A stretch of DNA of 61,898 nt from an uncultured Microbacteriaceae bacterium. Lineage in GTDB: Bacteria > Actinomycetota > Actinomycetes > Actinomycetales > Microbacteriaceae. A program made the position numbers and the translations under genes. Numbering within the stretch: position 1 is the first letter of the stretch; each line of letters begins with the position of its first letter. The notes beneath the pieces were generated by a model. It was not told where the DNA came from, did no database searches, and saw only the letters and a program-made list of their open reading frames with translations. Positions 16,638 through 24,690 of this stretch are shown piece after piece. The stretch is from contig CAKUJB010000002.1 in NCBI GenBank assembly GCA_934661165.1, forward strand, positions 1 to 61,898, in the 5' to 3' direction.

Positions 16638-18902
16638 GTGAGCGCGGCCGAGGAGTCCGCCGGGGTCGCCCCGGCGCTCGTCCTCGTGGGCGCGGCCCTC
16701 GGCACGGGCCGCTGGCTCGCCGAGCACCTGCTGCCGCACGCCGGCTGGTCGAGCGTCACCCTCGTCGACTCGAAGACGACGAAGACCTCGCAGCGCTCGC
16801 AGCAGTGGCGGCTCGCGGCCCAGGCCCCCATCGTCTACGGCGAGTCCGTCGAGAGCCCTGACGGCGATCGCCTCGTCCTCGAGGGCTCGACCGAGCCGCT
16901 GCCGCTGCCGACCGGGCCGACGGTCGCGTGGTTCGCGCTGCCGCAGGCGGTGCTCGTCCACGCCGTCGCGGAGACGATCCCGCTGCTGCCGGCCGAGACG
17001 ACCGTCCTCGTCTCCGCGCCGCGCCTCGGCCCCGCGCTCGCGGCGACCCGCGCGGCCGCCGGCGGACGCGAGGTCGTCGGCGTCCACCCCCTCTTCGACG
17101 CGACGATGCCGAGCCTCGCCGGACAGATCCTCTACGTCGTGCCGGATCCGCGGGACGGCCGGACGAATGCGGGAGGCGAGGACGCGCATTCCTCCGCACC
17201 CGCGTGGCTCGCCGACGCGATCGCCCGCGCCGGCGGCATCCTCAAGACGGGCTCCGCGGCGCAGCACGACCGGACGATGGAGCTCGTGCAGGACCTCGCG
17301 CATCGCGTGCTCACCGACTTCGCGGACCGGGTGACGGGCAGCGGGCTCGACCTCGAGCACGACATCTGGGAGGCGCGGACACCGCTCTTCGAGACGCTCT
17401 TCGGCCTCGCGGTGCGCGCGATCGACTCGCGCGAGACGACGATCGACGCCGCCGAGCTCGCGGCGATCCGCGACCGCTTCCCCGGCAGCCTCTACGACAC
17501 GATCCGGGGCACCGCCGCCGCGGCGGTGACGGCCGCGCAGTCGAAGCGCCTCGCGCTCGCGGGCCACCGCCGCTCCGGGCAGGTCGTCGGCCTCCGGGCC
17601 CTCGGCGACCGGCGCGTGCGGATCGGGCGGATCACGGAGCTCACCTCGACGACGGTGACGCTCGAGGAGCTCGTCGTCGGCCGACCTGGGCGCGCGGCGC
17701 TCCTCGATGGCCCCGGCCTCGCGAACGCCGCGAAGCTCGGGGTGTCCGGGCGGCCGAAGCCGACGACCTTCGGGCTCGGCCACGTCGACCTCGTGACGGG
17801 CGAGGAGCTCGAGACGGCGCTCGACGACCGCCTCGCGCATCTGCGCCGCGACGTGCGGTTCCTCGTCCCGGAGTCGGTCGCCGGCGAGGGCGTGCTTCAG
17901 GTGGTCCGCGTCCACCGGGGGCTCCGAGACGTCGCGCTCGTCGACGAGGTGGTCCGCACCGGGCAGCGCTCCGTCGTCATCCGCATGGCGATCCGGGCCG
18001 ACCTCGACCCCGCCGCATTCGTCGACCGGCTGCAGCGCCAGGTCGCCGAGGCGTACACCTGGCCGTCGGGCCTCGCGCGGCGCCCGGCGGCGCCCGTCGA
18101 GCGAGTCGTCTACCTCGGCCCGGCCGGCACCTTCTCGGAGGACGCCGCGAGTCGGGCCGCCGCCGCGCTGCGGGCGCCCGGGGCGGTGCTCGAGGCGCTC
18201 GGCGGCTTCGACGACGTCCTCGCGGCGATCGGGCCTGGCACCGTCGGCGTGCTCCCGGTGACGAGCTCCGCCTCCGGACTCGTGAGTCGGGCGATCGCCG
18301 CGCTGCTCGGCGCTGCTCGACCGGCCGTGGCGGGCGGGATGGTCGACGTGCCGGTGCGATTCGACGCATATGCTCGCGAGAGCATATCCCTCGAGACGCT
18401 CCGCGGCGCCCCCGTGTACTCCCACCCGCAGGCCATCGCGCAGTGCTCGGCGTTCATCCGCCGCGCCGGCCTCGTGCCGGTCCCGGTCGAGTCGACGGCA
18501 GCCGCCCTCGAGCACGCGGCCGCGCACGAGGGACCCGCGGTCGCCCTCGCCGGCGTCGACAAGGGCGCGGCGCAAGGGCTGCACGTCGTCGAGCGCGAGA
18601 TCGACGACCTCTCGGGGTCGATCACCCGCTTCCTCGTCATCGGCGACACCGGCGCGTTCGGCGACCCGAACCCCGGCTCGCAGCCGACGCTCCGACAGCT
18701 GTGGGTCGGCGACGGCGCGAGCAGTCCCGTGCCACTGCTCGGCGGCGCCGGGTTCAGCGAGCTCCTCGCCGACGCGGAGGGCCGCTGGCTGCTCGTCACC
18801 TCGCTCGAGGCGCCCGGACCCGAGTCGGCGACCGGCGGCGCGATGCGCCTCGGCACCCTCCCCTGGTCGCCGCGCACCCCGGTCGTCCGCGCGGGGGCCT
18901 GA
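16638..18902 (+). CDS. TyrA / FDX-ACB-like / prephenate dehydratase fusion
   Basis: 754-aa multidomain protein. Residues ~1-300 match E. coli T-protein-type prephenate dehydrogenase: VLVGAALGTGRWLAEHL (NAD loop), VVGVHPLFDATMPSLAGQ, and AAQHDRTMELVQDLAHRVL. Residues ~403-472 (RRDVRFLVPESVAGEGVLQ to DRLQRQVAE) resemble the FDX-ACB domain that ends PheRS beta. Residues 489-668 are prephenate dehydratase: VVYLGPAGTFSEDAA, YSHPQAIAQC, and the catalytic TRF in SITRFLVIG. The usual ENS motif is degenerate (LPVTSSASG), and no C-terminal ACT domain is present. One chain would therefore cover both the Tyr and Phe branches from prephenate. The FDX-ACB call is by pattern only. Confidence 0.75.
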   Translation: MSAAEESAGVAPALVLVGAALGTGRWLAEHLLPHAGWSSVTLVDSKTTKTSQRSQQWRLAAQAPIVYGESVESPDGDRLVLEGSTEPLPLPTGPTVAWFALPQAVLVHAVAETIPLLPAETTVLVSAPRLGPALAATRAAAGGREVVGVHPLFDATMPSLAGQILYVVPDPRDGRTNAGGEDAHSSAPAWLADAIARAGGILKTGSAAQHDRTMELVQDLAHRVLTDFADRVTGSGLDLEHDIWEARTPLFETLFGLAVRAIDSRETTIDAAELAAIRDRFPGSLYDTIRGTAAAAVTAAQSKRLALAGHRRSGQVVGLRALGDRRVRIGRITELTSTTVTLEELVVGRPGRAALLDGPGLANAAKLGVSGRPKPTTFGLGHVDLVTGEELETALDDRLAHLRRDVRFLVPESVAGEGVLQVVRVHRGLRDVALVDEVVRTGQRSVVIRMAIRADLDPAAFVDRLQRQVAEAYTWPSGLARRPAAPVERVVYLGPAGTFSEDAASRAAAALRAPGAVLEALGGFDDVLAAIGPGTVGVLPVTSSASGLVSRAIAALLGAARPAVAGGMVDVPVRFDAYARESISLETLRGAPVYSHPQAIAQCSAFIRRAGLVPVPVESTAAALEHAAAHEGPAVALAGVDKGAAQGLHVVEREIDDLSGSITRFLVIGDTGAFGDPNPGSQPTLRQLWVGDGASSPVPLLGGAGFSELLADAEGRWLLVTSLEAPGPESATGGAMRLGTLPWSPRTPVVRAGA
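17161..17195. repeat. GAATGCG palindrome in frame inside the TyrA domain
   Basis: GGACGAATGCG (17161-17171) and CGCATTCCTCC (17185-17195) form a near-complementary pair, resembling the intergenic hairpin at 7138-7179. It encodes roughly residues 175-186 (RTNAGGEDAHSS), which sit in a loop that appears longer than in E. coli TyrA. It looks like a palindromic element tolerated in frame. Confidence 0.5.
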
Positions 18903-18941
18903 CCGCGCATTCCTCCTGCGGGCACGCCGTGCGCGGAGGCG

Positions 18942-19499
18942 TCAGCCGAGCGGGTCGGCGAGCGCGTCGAGCTCGGCGACGAGGTCCGCCGCGAGGTCGC
19001 TGATGCGCTCGAGCCGCGCCTCGTCGGGGCGCACGGGCGGGGCCGCCGCCGCGTCGAGATGGCGCTTGAGCTGGCCCGCGACGTCGCGCCAGGCCTCCTG
19101 CCGCGCGCGCTCGACGAGCCGGTCGAGGTACTCCGGGTCGCCCGCCCGATCGCGGAGCGCGTCCGCGAGCATCCGTGCGGCGCGGGCCCGCAGCCGCAGG
19201 TTCCGGAGGTCGCCGCGACGATAGTCGTGATGCGAGTCGGCGACGCCGAAGCGCCCGCGGACGCTGCGGCGCTCCGCGTCGAGACGCTGCGCGACCTCGA
19301 GCTGCTCGACCGCGAGCGCCTTGAGCTCCTCGTAGGCGTCGGCGCGGAACGACCTCGCGTCGAACTCCCTGGCCTCGCGGCCGAGCGTGGCGACCTCGAT
19401 GCGATTGCGGATCGCGAGCACCGCGGCGCGCTCGGCGAGCAGGAGGCCCTCGTCGAGGGCCGGCGGCTCGCGCCGGAGGAGTCGCCGGAGGATGCCCAC
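18942..19499 (-). CDS. Conserved hypothetical helical protein
   Basis: 185-aa, highly charged (Arg/Glu/Asp/Ala-rich), predicted all-helical with possible coiled-coil segments, e.g. RADAYEELKALAVEQLEVAQRLDAERR. GTG start (MGILRRLLRREPPALDEG). No membrane segment or recognisable motif. Convergent with the TyrA fusion gene and 20 bp from the stop of the VIT-type gene, which is also on the minus strand upstream. Function unknown. Confidence 0.7.
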   Translation of the reverse strand: MGILRRLLRREPPALDEGLLLAERAAVLAIRNRIEVATLGREAREFDARSFRADAYEELKALAVEQLEVAQRLDAERRSVRGRFGVADSHHDYRRGDLRNLRLRARAARMLADALRDRAGDPEYLDRLVERARQEAWRDVAGQLKRHLDAAAAPPVRPDEARLERISDLAADLVAELDALADPLG

Positions 19500-19519
19500 G
19501 CGTTGATGCTACCGAGGCG

Positions 19520-20629
19520 CTACAGGACGAGCTGCCCGAACGCGAGCCCGAGCAGGTACGTGACGAGCGCCGCGCCGAGGCCGATCGCGAGCTGACGCAG
19601 CGCCCGGAGGCCGGGGTGCGCGCCCGAGAGGATGCCCGTGATCGCGCCGGTCGTGAGCAGCGCGACGCCGACGAGCGCGGCGGCGATGCCGACCGCGAGC
19701 CAGCCGCTCGCCCCGAAGAGGTACGGCAGGACGGGGATGAGCGCCCCGGTGGCGAAGCAGAGGAAGCTGTATGCGGCCGCCGTCCACGCGCTGCCGACCG
19801 GGTCGTGCTCGCCATCGAGCCCCGGCGGGGCCGGGAGCACACCCGGCAGCGGCTCGAGCGCGGCGCCGCGGGCCGCCGCGCGCTCCCGCCGCCGCAGCTC
19901 GCGGATCGTCTCGGCCGCCTGGGCATCCGCCTCGACGGCGTCGAGGCCGCGCGCCTGGTACACGAGCGAGAGCTCGTTGTGCTTGAGGTCGAGGAAGGGC
20001 AGCGAATCGGTCGTGCTCGCGTCGGGCAGCACCGAGTCGATGAGCTCGCGCTGCGAGCTCACGGAGACGAACTCTCCCGCCGCCATCGACAGTGCCCCCG
20101 CGAGGAGGCCCGCGATGCCGGTCGCGAGCACCGCGCCGGTCGGCATGCCCGTGCCGACGACGCCGAGCACGAGTGCGAGATTCGAGACGAGCCCGTCGTT
20201 CATGCCGAACACGGCCGCCCGGAAGCCGCCCGCGAGCTGCAGCCGCTTCGCGCTCGCGAGCGCGCGCACGACCTCGCTGTGCACCCGCTCGTCGGCGGCC
20301 ATCGCCTCCGTCGCGTCGAGGTCGGACTCGTACGGCGAGCGCCCCTCGGCGCGCTGCATGAGCGCGAGGACGAAGACGGAGCCGAAGCGCTTCGCGAGCA
20401 CCCCGAGCATGCGCGAACCGAGGTCGACCCGCGGCTCGGGCGTCGCGTCGGGCCCGAGGAGCTCGATCCAGTGCGCCGCATGCCGGTCTTCGGCGTCGGC
20501 GAGCCGCAGCAGGATCTCCCGCTCCGGGCCGTCGCGCCGCGCCGCGAGCTCGCGGTATACGACGGCCTCCGCGCGCTCGGCCGCGAGGTAGCGCCGCCAG
20601 CGGCGCACCTGCGTCGGCGTTCCCGTCAC
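19520..20629 (-). CDS. VIT1/CCC1-family transporter with N-terminal ferritin-like domain
   Basis: 369 aa. Residues ~5-130 form a rubrerythrin-like four-helix region with Glu/His pairs (ERAEAVVYRELAARRDG, LADAEDRHAAHWIELLG). Residues ~135-369 are the VIT1/CCC1 Fe/Mn transporter: FGMNDGLVSNLALVLGVVG, GLLAGALSMAAGEFVSVSSQRE and C-terminal helices ending TYLLGLAFGQLVL. Such proteins export or sequester Fe(II)/Mn(II). GTG at 20629 is chosen; the frame is open further upstream, but the residues there resemble the neighbouring small gene's antisense. Confidence 0.88.
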   Translation of the reverse strand: MTGTPTQVRRWRRYLAAERAEAVVYRELAARRDGPEREILLRLADAEDRHAAHWIELLGPDATPEPRVDLGSRMLGVLAKRFGSVFVLALMQRAEGRSPYESDLDATEAMAADERVHSEVVRALASAKRLQLAGGFRAAVFGMNDGLVSNLALVLGVVGTGMPTGAVLATGIAGLLAGALSMAAGEFVSVSSQRELIDSVLPDASTTDSLPFLDLKHNELSLVYQARGLDAVEADAQAAETIRELRRRERAAARGAALEPLPGVLPAPPGLDGEHDPVGSAWTAAAYSFLCFATGALIPVLPYLFGASGWLAVGIAAALVGVALLTTGAITGILSGAHPGLRALRQLAIGLGAALVTYLLGLAFGQLVL

Positions 20630-20654
20630 CGCTCGTCCCGCGCCGCGTCCTGGA

Positions 20655-20789
20655 TCAGAGGAAGCGGTTGAGCGCCGGGAGCACCCCGATCTCGAGCAGG
20701 ATCCAGGCGACGCCGCCGGCGACGGCGACGAGCGTCGCGAGCAGCACGATGAACTGCCCGCCGCCAAGGCGATACGTGTGCTTGGTCAT
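20655..20789 (-). CDS. Small membrane protein (44 aa)
   Basis: ATG-initiated frame MTKHTYRLGGGQFIVLLATL and onward to VLPALNRFL, with one clear membrane helix (about residues 13-34). It starts 3 bp after the folD stop on the same strand, so it is probably cotranscribed with glyA-folD. No known family. Confidence 0.6.
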   Translation of the reverse strand: MTKHTYRLGGGQFIVLLATLVAVAGGVAWILLEIGVLPALNRFL

Positions 20790-20792
20790 GGC

Positions 20793-21674
20793 TCAGGCTC
20801 CTCGTCGTGCGGCGGTGTCCACCACATTCTTCACCAGCAGGGCGCGGGTCATGGGGCCCACCCCGCCGGGGTTCGGCGAGAGCCAGCCCGCGACCTCGGC
20901 GACCGCGGGGTCGACGTCGCCCGCGAGCTTCGCCCTGCCGGTCTCGGTCGTGCCCACGCGAGTGACGCCGACGTCGAGCACCGCGGCGCCGGGCTTGACC
21001 CAGTCGGGCTTGATGAGGTGGGGCACGCCGACGGCGGCGACGACGATGTCCGCACGACGCACCTCCGCCGCGAGATCAGGGGTGCGCGAATGCGTGAGGG
21101 TCACGGTCGCGTCGACGCCCTTGCGGGTGAGCAGCAGGCCGAGCGGACGGCCGACGGTGAGGCCGCGGCCGACGATCGTGACGTGCTTGCCGGGGATCTC
21201 GACCCCGGAGCGCTGGAGGAGCTCGACGATGCCCGCCGGCGTGCACGGCAGCGGGCTCGTGATCTCGCCGTCAACGCCCATCACGAGACGGCCGAGGTTC
21301 GTCGGGTGGAGGCCGTCCGCGTCCTTGTCGGGGTCGATCGCCTCGAGCACCTCGCGCTCGTCGATGCCCTTCGGCAGCGGGAGCTGCACGATGTAGCCGG
21401 TGACCTCGGGGGTCGCGTTGAGGTCCGCGATCGCCGCGAGGATGTCCTCGCGGCTCGCCGTCGCCGGCAGGTCGACCTGGACCGAGTGGATGTCGACCTC
21501 CGCGGCGTCGCGGTGCTTGCCGGTCACGTAGGAGACCGAGCCCGGGTCGGCGCCGACGAGCAGCGTGCCGAGGCCGGGGACGATGCCCCTGGCCCGCAGG
21601 TCGGCGACGCGGGTCTTGAGCTCGGACTTGATCGCGGCCGCGGTGGCGATGCCGTCGAGGATGGTGGCGGTCAT
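20793..21674 (-). CDS. folD: FolD, methylene-THF dehydrogenase/cyclohydrolase
   Basis: 293-aa bifunctional enzyme interconverting 5,10-methylene-THF and 10-formyl-THF with NADP. Conserved blocks: LLVGADPGSVSYVTGKHRDA with the catalytic Lys, GYIVQLPLPKGID, DGLHPTNLGRL, PCTPAGIVELL, VTIVGRGLTVGRPLGLLL (nucleotide loop) and SPNPGGVGPMTRALLVKNVV. It lies 47 bp after glyA on the same strand and is likely under the same ZTP riboswitch. Confidence 0.97.
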   Translation of the reverse strand: MTATILDGIATAAAIKSELKTRVADLRARGIVPGLGTLLVGADPGSVSYVTGKHRDAAEVDIHSVQVDLPATASREDILAAIADLNATPEVTGYIVQLPLPKGIDEREVLEAIDPDKDADGLHPTNLGRLVMGVDGEITSPLPCTPAGIVELLQRSGVEIPGKHVTIVGRGLTVGRPLGLLLTRKGVDATVTLTHSRTPDLAAEVRRADIVVAAVGVPHLIKPDWVKPGAAVLDVGVTRVGTTETGRAKLAGDVDPAVAEVAGWLSPNPGGVGPMTRALLVKNVVDTAARRGA

Positions 21675-21721
21675 GCAGCAGTTCTCCTGATCGCTTGGTT
21701 CGGTCGGGGTGGTCGGTGCGC

Positions 21722-23023
21722 TCAGGCCCAGGTGCCTGGCGAGGTGAGGCCCGGGTAGAGCGGGAAGTCGGCGGCGAGGCGCCCGACCCGCGCGCGCAGC
21801 GCGTCGACGTCGGGCATCGGCAGCAGCGCCTGGGCGACGATGTCGGCGACCTCCGCGAACTCGGCGTCGCCGAAGCCGCGGGTCGCGAGCGCGGGCGTGC
21901 CGATCCGGACGCCGCTCGTGACCATCGGCGGCCGCGGGTCGAAGGGCACCGAGTTCTTGTTCACCGTGATCATCGCCTGATGGAGCCGGTCCTCGGCGTC
22001 CTGGCCGGTGAGCTCGGAGGCCCGGAGGTCGACGAGCACGAGGTGGACGTCGGTGCCGCCGGTGAGGACGGCGATGCCCGCCTCGACGGCGTCGTCGCGC
22101 ATGAGACGCTCGGCGATGAGTCGCGCCCCGCGCACGGTGCGCTCCTGGCGGTCGCGGAACTCGGGGGTCGCCGCGAGCTTGAACGCGGTCGCCTTCGCCG
22201 CGATGACGTGCATGAGCGGGCCGCCCTGGAGGCCCGGGAAGACGGCGGAGTCGATCTTCTTCGCGATGTCGGCGTCGTTCGTGAGGATGAAGCCCGATCG
22301 CGGGCCGCCGATCGTCTTGTGGACCGTGCTCGTCACCACGTGCGCGTGCGGCACGGGGTTCGGGTGGAGGCCGGCCGCGACGAGCCCGGCGAAGTGCGCC
22401 ATGTCGACCCAGAGGACCGCGCCGACCTCGTCGGCGATCTCGCGGAACGCCGCGAAGTCGAGCTGGCGGGGGTAGGCGGACCAGCCGGCGATGATCATCT
22501 TCGGCCGGTGCTTGAGCGCCTGCTCGCGCACCGCATTCATATCGATGAGGTGCGTCACCGGGTCGACGCCGTAGCTGACGATGTCGTACCACCGGCCGGA
22601 GAAGTTCTGCTTCCGGCCGTGGGTGAGGTGCCCGCCGTGATTGAGGTCGAGGCCAAGGACGGTGTCGCCGTACTCGACGAGGGCCGTGTAGACGGGCTGG
22701 TTCGCCGACGCCCCGGAGTGCGGCTGCACGTTCGCGTACGCGGCGCCGAAGAGCGACTTCGCCCGCTCGATCGCGAGCGACTCGGCGATGTCGACGTACT
22801 CGCAGCCGCCGTAGTAGCGACGGTCGGGGTAGCCCTCGGCGTACTTGTTCGTGAGGACCGAGCCCTGCGCCTCGAGCACCGCGCGGGGGACGAAGTTCTC
22901 GCTCGCGATCATCTCGAGGGTGTCGCGCTGCCGCCCAAGCTCCTGGTCGAGGACCGCCGCGATCTCGGGGTCGACCTCGGCGATCGGCGCGGTGAAGAAA
23001 TCGGGAACTGCTGGCTGCGTCAC
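21722..23023 (-). CDS. glyA: GlyA, serine hydroxymethyltransferase
   Basis: 433-aa PLP enzyme converting serine plus THF to glycine plus 5,10-methylene-THF. Motifs: EMIASENFVPRAVLEAQGS, TNKYAEGYPDRRYYGGCE, NVQPHSGASANQPVYTAL, and the PLP lysine in STVHKTIGGPRSGFIL. GTG start with GGAAGGGG upstream. The 5' leader contains a ZTP riboswitch, linking expression to folate/purine one-carbon status. Confidence 0.97.
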   Translation of the reverse strand: MTQPAVPDFFTAPIAEVDPEIAAVLDQELGRQRDTLEMIASENFVPRAVLEAQGSVLTNKYAEGYPDRRYYGGCEYVDIAESLAIERAKSLFGAAYANVQPHSGASANQPVYTALVEYGDTVLGLDLNHGGHLTHGRKQNFSGRWYDIVSYGVDPVTHLIDMNAVREQALKHRPKMIIAGWSAYPRQLDFAAFREIADEVGAVLWVDMAHFAGLVAAGLHPNPVPHAHVVTSTVHKTIGGPRSGFILTNDADIAKKIDSAVFPGLQGGPLMHVIAAKATAFKLAATPEFRDRQERTVRGARLIAERLMRDDAVEAGIAVLTGGTDVHLVLVDLRASELTGQDAEDRLHQAMITVNKNSVPFDPRPPMVTSGVRIGTPALATRGFGDAEFAEVADIVAQALLPMPDVDALRARVGRLAADFPLYPGLTSPGTWA

Positions 23024-23059
23024 AGGTGGGGCCCCTTCCAGGTACGTTCGTGCCGGCTG

Positions 23060-23140
23060 CGCGGCCCAGGCGTACGGCCGCACCCTGTGAAATCGCTCCC
23101 CGGTGGTGGCCCACCTCGAACGCCAGTCGCGACCGCCACA
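23060..23140 (-). promoter_or_regulatory. ZTP (pfl) riboswitch in the glyA leader
   Basis: On the minus strand the leader reads, in order, GTCGCGACTGGCG, an AGGTGG/CCACC stem, ACCACCGGGGAGCGAT, a variable linker and ACGCCTGGGCCG. These are the invariant parts of the pfl-motif aptamer (GACUGGCG, CCACCGGGGAGCG, CCGCCUGGGC). ZTP/ZMP signals 10-formyl-THF shortage and turns such genes on. A -10-like TAGACT at 23145-23140 just upstream fits a start near 23133. The glyA GTG is about 40 bp downstream, so control may be at translation initiation. Confidence 0.9.
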
Positions 23141-23207
23141 GTCTACCGGAGCGTCGTTCGGCCACGGCTCGCTAGGGTGGTGGAGGAATGAGCGGGGAGA
23201 CACGGCG

Positions 23208-23324
23208 ATGACCCAGCGGCGCACGCGGCGCAGCCCGTTCGCGGGACACGGCTTCTGGTGGTGGGCCTCGGCGGCGATCTGCGCGATCGCCGTCGTCGGC
23301 GCGGTCGTGCTCCTCGCATTCTGA
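23208..23324 (+). CDS. Small membrane protein (38 aa)
   Basis: ATG frame MTQRRTRRSPFAGHGFWWWA, then SAAICAIAVVGAVVLLAF, ending at a TGA. Basic N terminus, a WWW run and one C-terminal membrane helix, i.e. a tail-anchored topology. Divergent from glyA. No family recognised. Confidence 0.55.
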   Translation: MTQRRTRRSPFAGHGFWWWASAAICAIAVVGAVVLLAF

Positions 23325-23388
23325 AGCCGACCGGATCCCCCGGAGATCCACAGTCCGTTCATAGGCCCGCGCGGCCATACTTTTCCCC

Positions 23389-23874
23389 ATGACGCGACGC
23401 CTCGCCGCCCCCGCGCTGCTGTCGCTCGCCGCACTCGGCTCGCTCGCCGGCTGTGCGAGCCCCGCCCCCGCCGTCGAGACGCCAACGAGCACCCCCTCGG
23501 CCGCGCCGAGCAGCGCACCCGCCGCGACCCAGACCCCCACGGCCGCCGCCGAGCCGGTCGAGGTCGTGCCGAGCACCGTCTACGCGGACGGCACCTACCG
23601 CGCGACGGGCCAGTACATCGCGCCGAGCGGGCCGGAGACCGTCGACGTGACGCTCACGATCGCGGAGGACCTCGTCACCGCGGTCGAGGTCGTCGGGCAC
23701 GCGACGGACGGCTCGGCCCAGGACCACCAGGCCGACTTCATCGGCGGCGTCGGCGAACTCGTCGTCGGGCGGCCGCTCGCCGACCTCGCGGTGCACCGCG
23801 TCGCCGGCTCCTCGCTCACGAGCGGCGGCTTCAACTCGGCAGTCGACCAGATCCGCGCCGAGGCGCTGCGGTGA
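23389..23874 (+). CDS. Lipoprotein with FMN-binding-type domain
   Basis: 161 aa. A lipoprotein signal ends in L-A-G-C22, then a Pro/Thr/Ala-rich linker (residues 25-60) and a small domain from VVPSTVYADGTYRATG. The end, VAGSSLTSGGFNSAVDQIRAEA, aligns with the SGATxTSxG..xA...AL ending of FMN_bind domains, with S142 at the usual flavin-acceptor Thr. The adjacent apbE supports covalent flavinylation outside the membrane. It would be an extracytosolic electron carrier, comparable in concept to PplA. Confidence 0.78.
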   Translation: MTRRLAAPALLSLAALGSLAGCASPAPAVETPTSTPSAAPSSAPAATQTPTAAAEPVEVVPSTVYADGTYRATGQYIAPSGPETVDVTLTIAEDLVTAVEVVGHATDGSAQDHQADFIGGVGELVVGRPLADLAVHRVAGSSLTSGGFNSAVDQIRAEALR

Positions 23875-23910
23875 GCCGAGCCGGGCAGCGGCGAGGCTGA
23901 GCCGAGCGCC

Positions 23911-24690
23911 GTGGCGAGCCGCGCATGCGACGCAATCGGCGTGCGCTGGGAGATCCTCAGCCCCGCGCCGCTCGCGCCCGAGGTCCTCACCGCCGTCGAC
24001 GCGCGCATCGAGGCGTACGACCGGGTCTGGTCGCGCTTCCGCGAGGACTCGCTCGTGCGGCGCATCGCGCGCGAACCGGGCGCCTGGCGGCTGCCGGCCG
24101 AGGCCGGGCCGCTCCTCGAGCTCTACCGCGTGCTCCACGAGGCGACCGCGGGCCGCGTCTCGCCCCTCGTGCACGCCGGCGCCCCGGCGCTGCCGTGGGA
24201 CGACGCGATCGCCTGGGACGGCGAGGTGCTCCAGGCGCCGGCGCCCGTGCAGCTCGACGTCGCCGCGGCCGGGAAGGGGCAGCTCGTCGACCTCGTCGTC
24301 GAGGTGCTCGCCGCGCACGGCATCGAGGAATGCACGGTCGACGGCAGCGGCGACCTCCGCCACCGCGGCGCCCCACTCCGCATCGGCCTCGAGCATCCCG
24401 GGGACCCGCGCCTCGCGGTCGGCGTCGTCGAGCTCGCCGACGGCGCGATCGCCGCCTCGGCGCCGAACCGCCAGCCCGGGCACATCGTCGACGCGTCGAC
24501 GGGACTGCCGGTCGCGGGCGTCGCGGCGACGTGGGCGATCGCCGACACCGCGATGGTCGCCGACGGCGCCGCGACCGCGCTGTTCTTCCTCGACGAGCCG
24601 CCATCGACGCTGGGGATCCGATGGGCCAGGATGGACACCGCGGGGCGCATCCGGACCTCGCCGGACTGGCCCGGGGAGGTCTTCATCTGA
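23911..24690 (+). CDS. apbE: ApbE-like FAD:protein FMN transferase
   Basis: 259 aa, GTG start. ApbE attaches FMN to Ser/Thr of target proteins using FAD and Mg. Motifs are recognisable though diverged: WSRFREDSLVRRI, LDVAAAGKGQLVDLVV (usually D.gg.aKGyavD), VDGSGDL, HIVDASTGLPVAG (usually DP.TG.P), and DTAMVADGAATALFFL. No lipobox is seen, so it may be cytoplasmic or secreted by another route. Its stop overlaps the next start (TGATG). Confidence 0.88.
   Translation: MASRACDAIGVRWEILSPAPLAPEVLTAVDARIEAYDRVWSRFREDSLVRRIAREPGAWRLPAEAGPLLELYRVLHEATAGRVSPLVHAGAPALPWDDAIAWDGEVLQAPAPVQLDVAAAGKGQLVDLVVEVLAAHGIEECTVDGSGDLRHRGAPLRIGLEHPGDPRLAVGVVELADGAIAASAPNRQPGHIVDASTGLPVAGVAATWAIADTAMVADGAATALFFLDEPPSTLGIRWARMDTAGRIRTSPDWPGEVFI

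Noticed and set aside
23140..23145. A confident -35 element for the glyA promoter.
   Set aside because: A -10-like TAGACT is visible, but no TTGACA-like hexamer stands 16-18 bp upstream.
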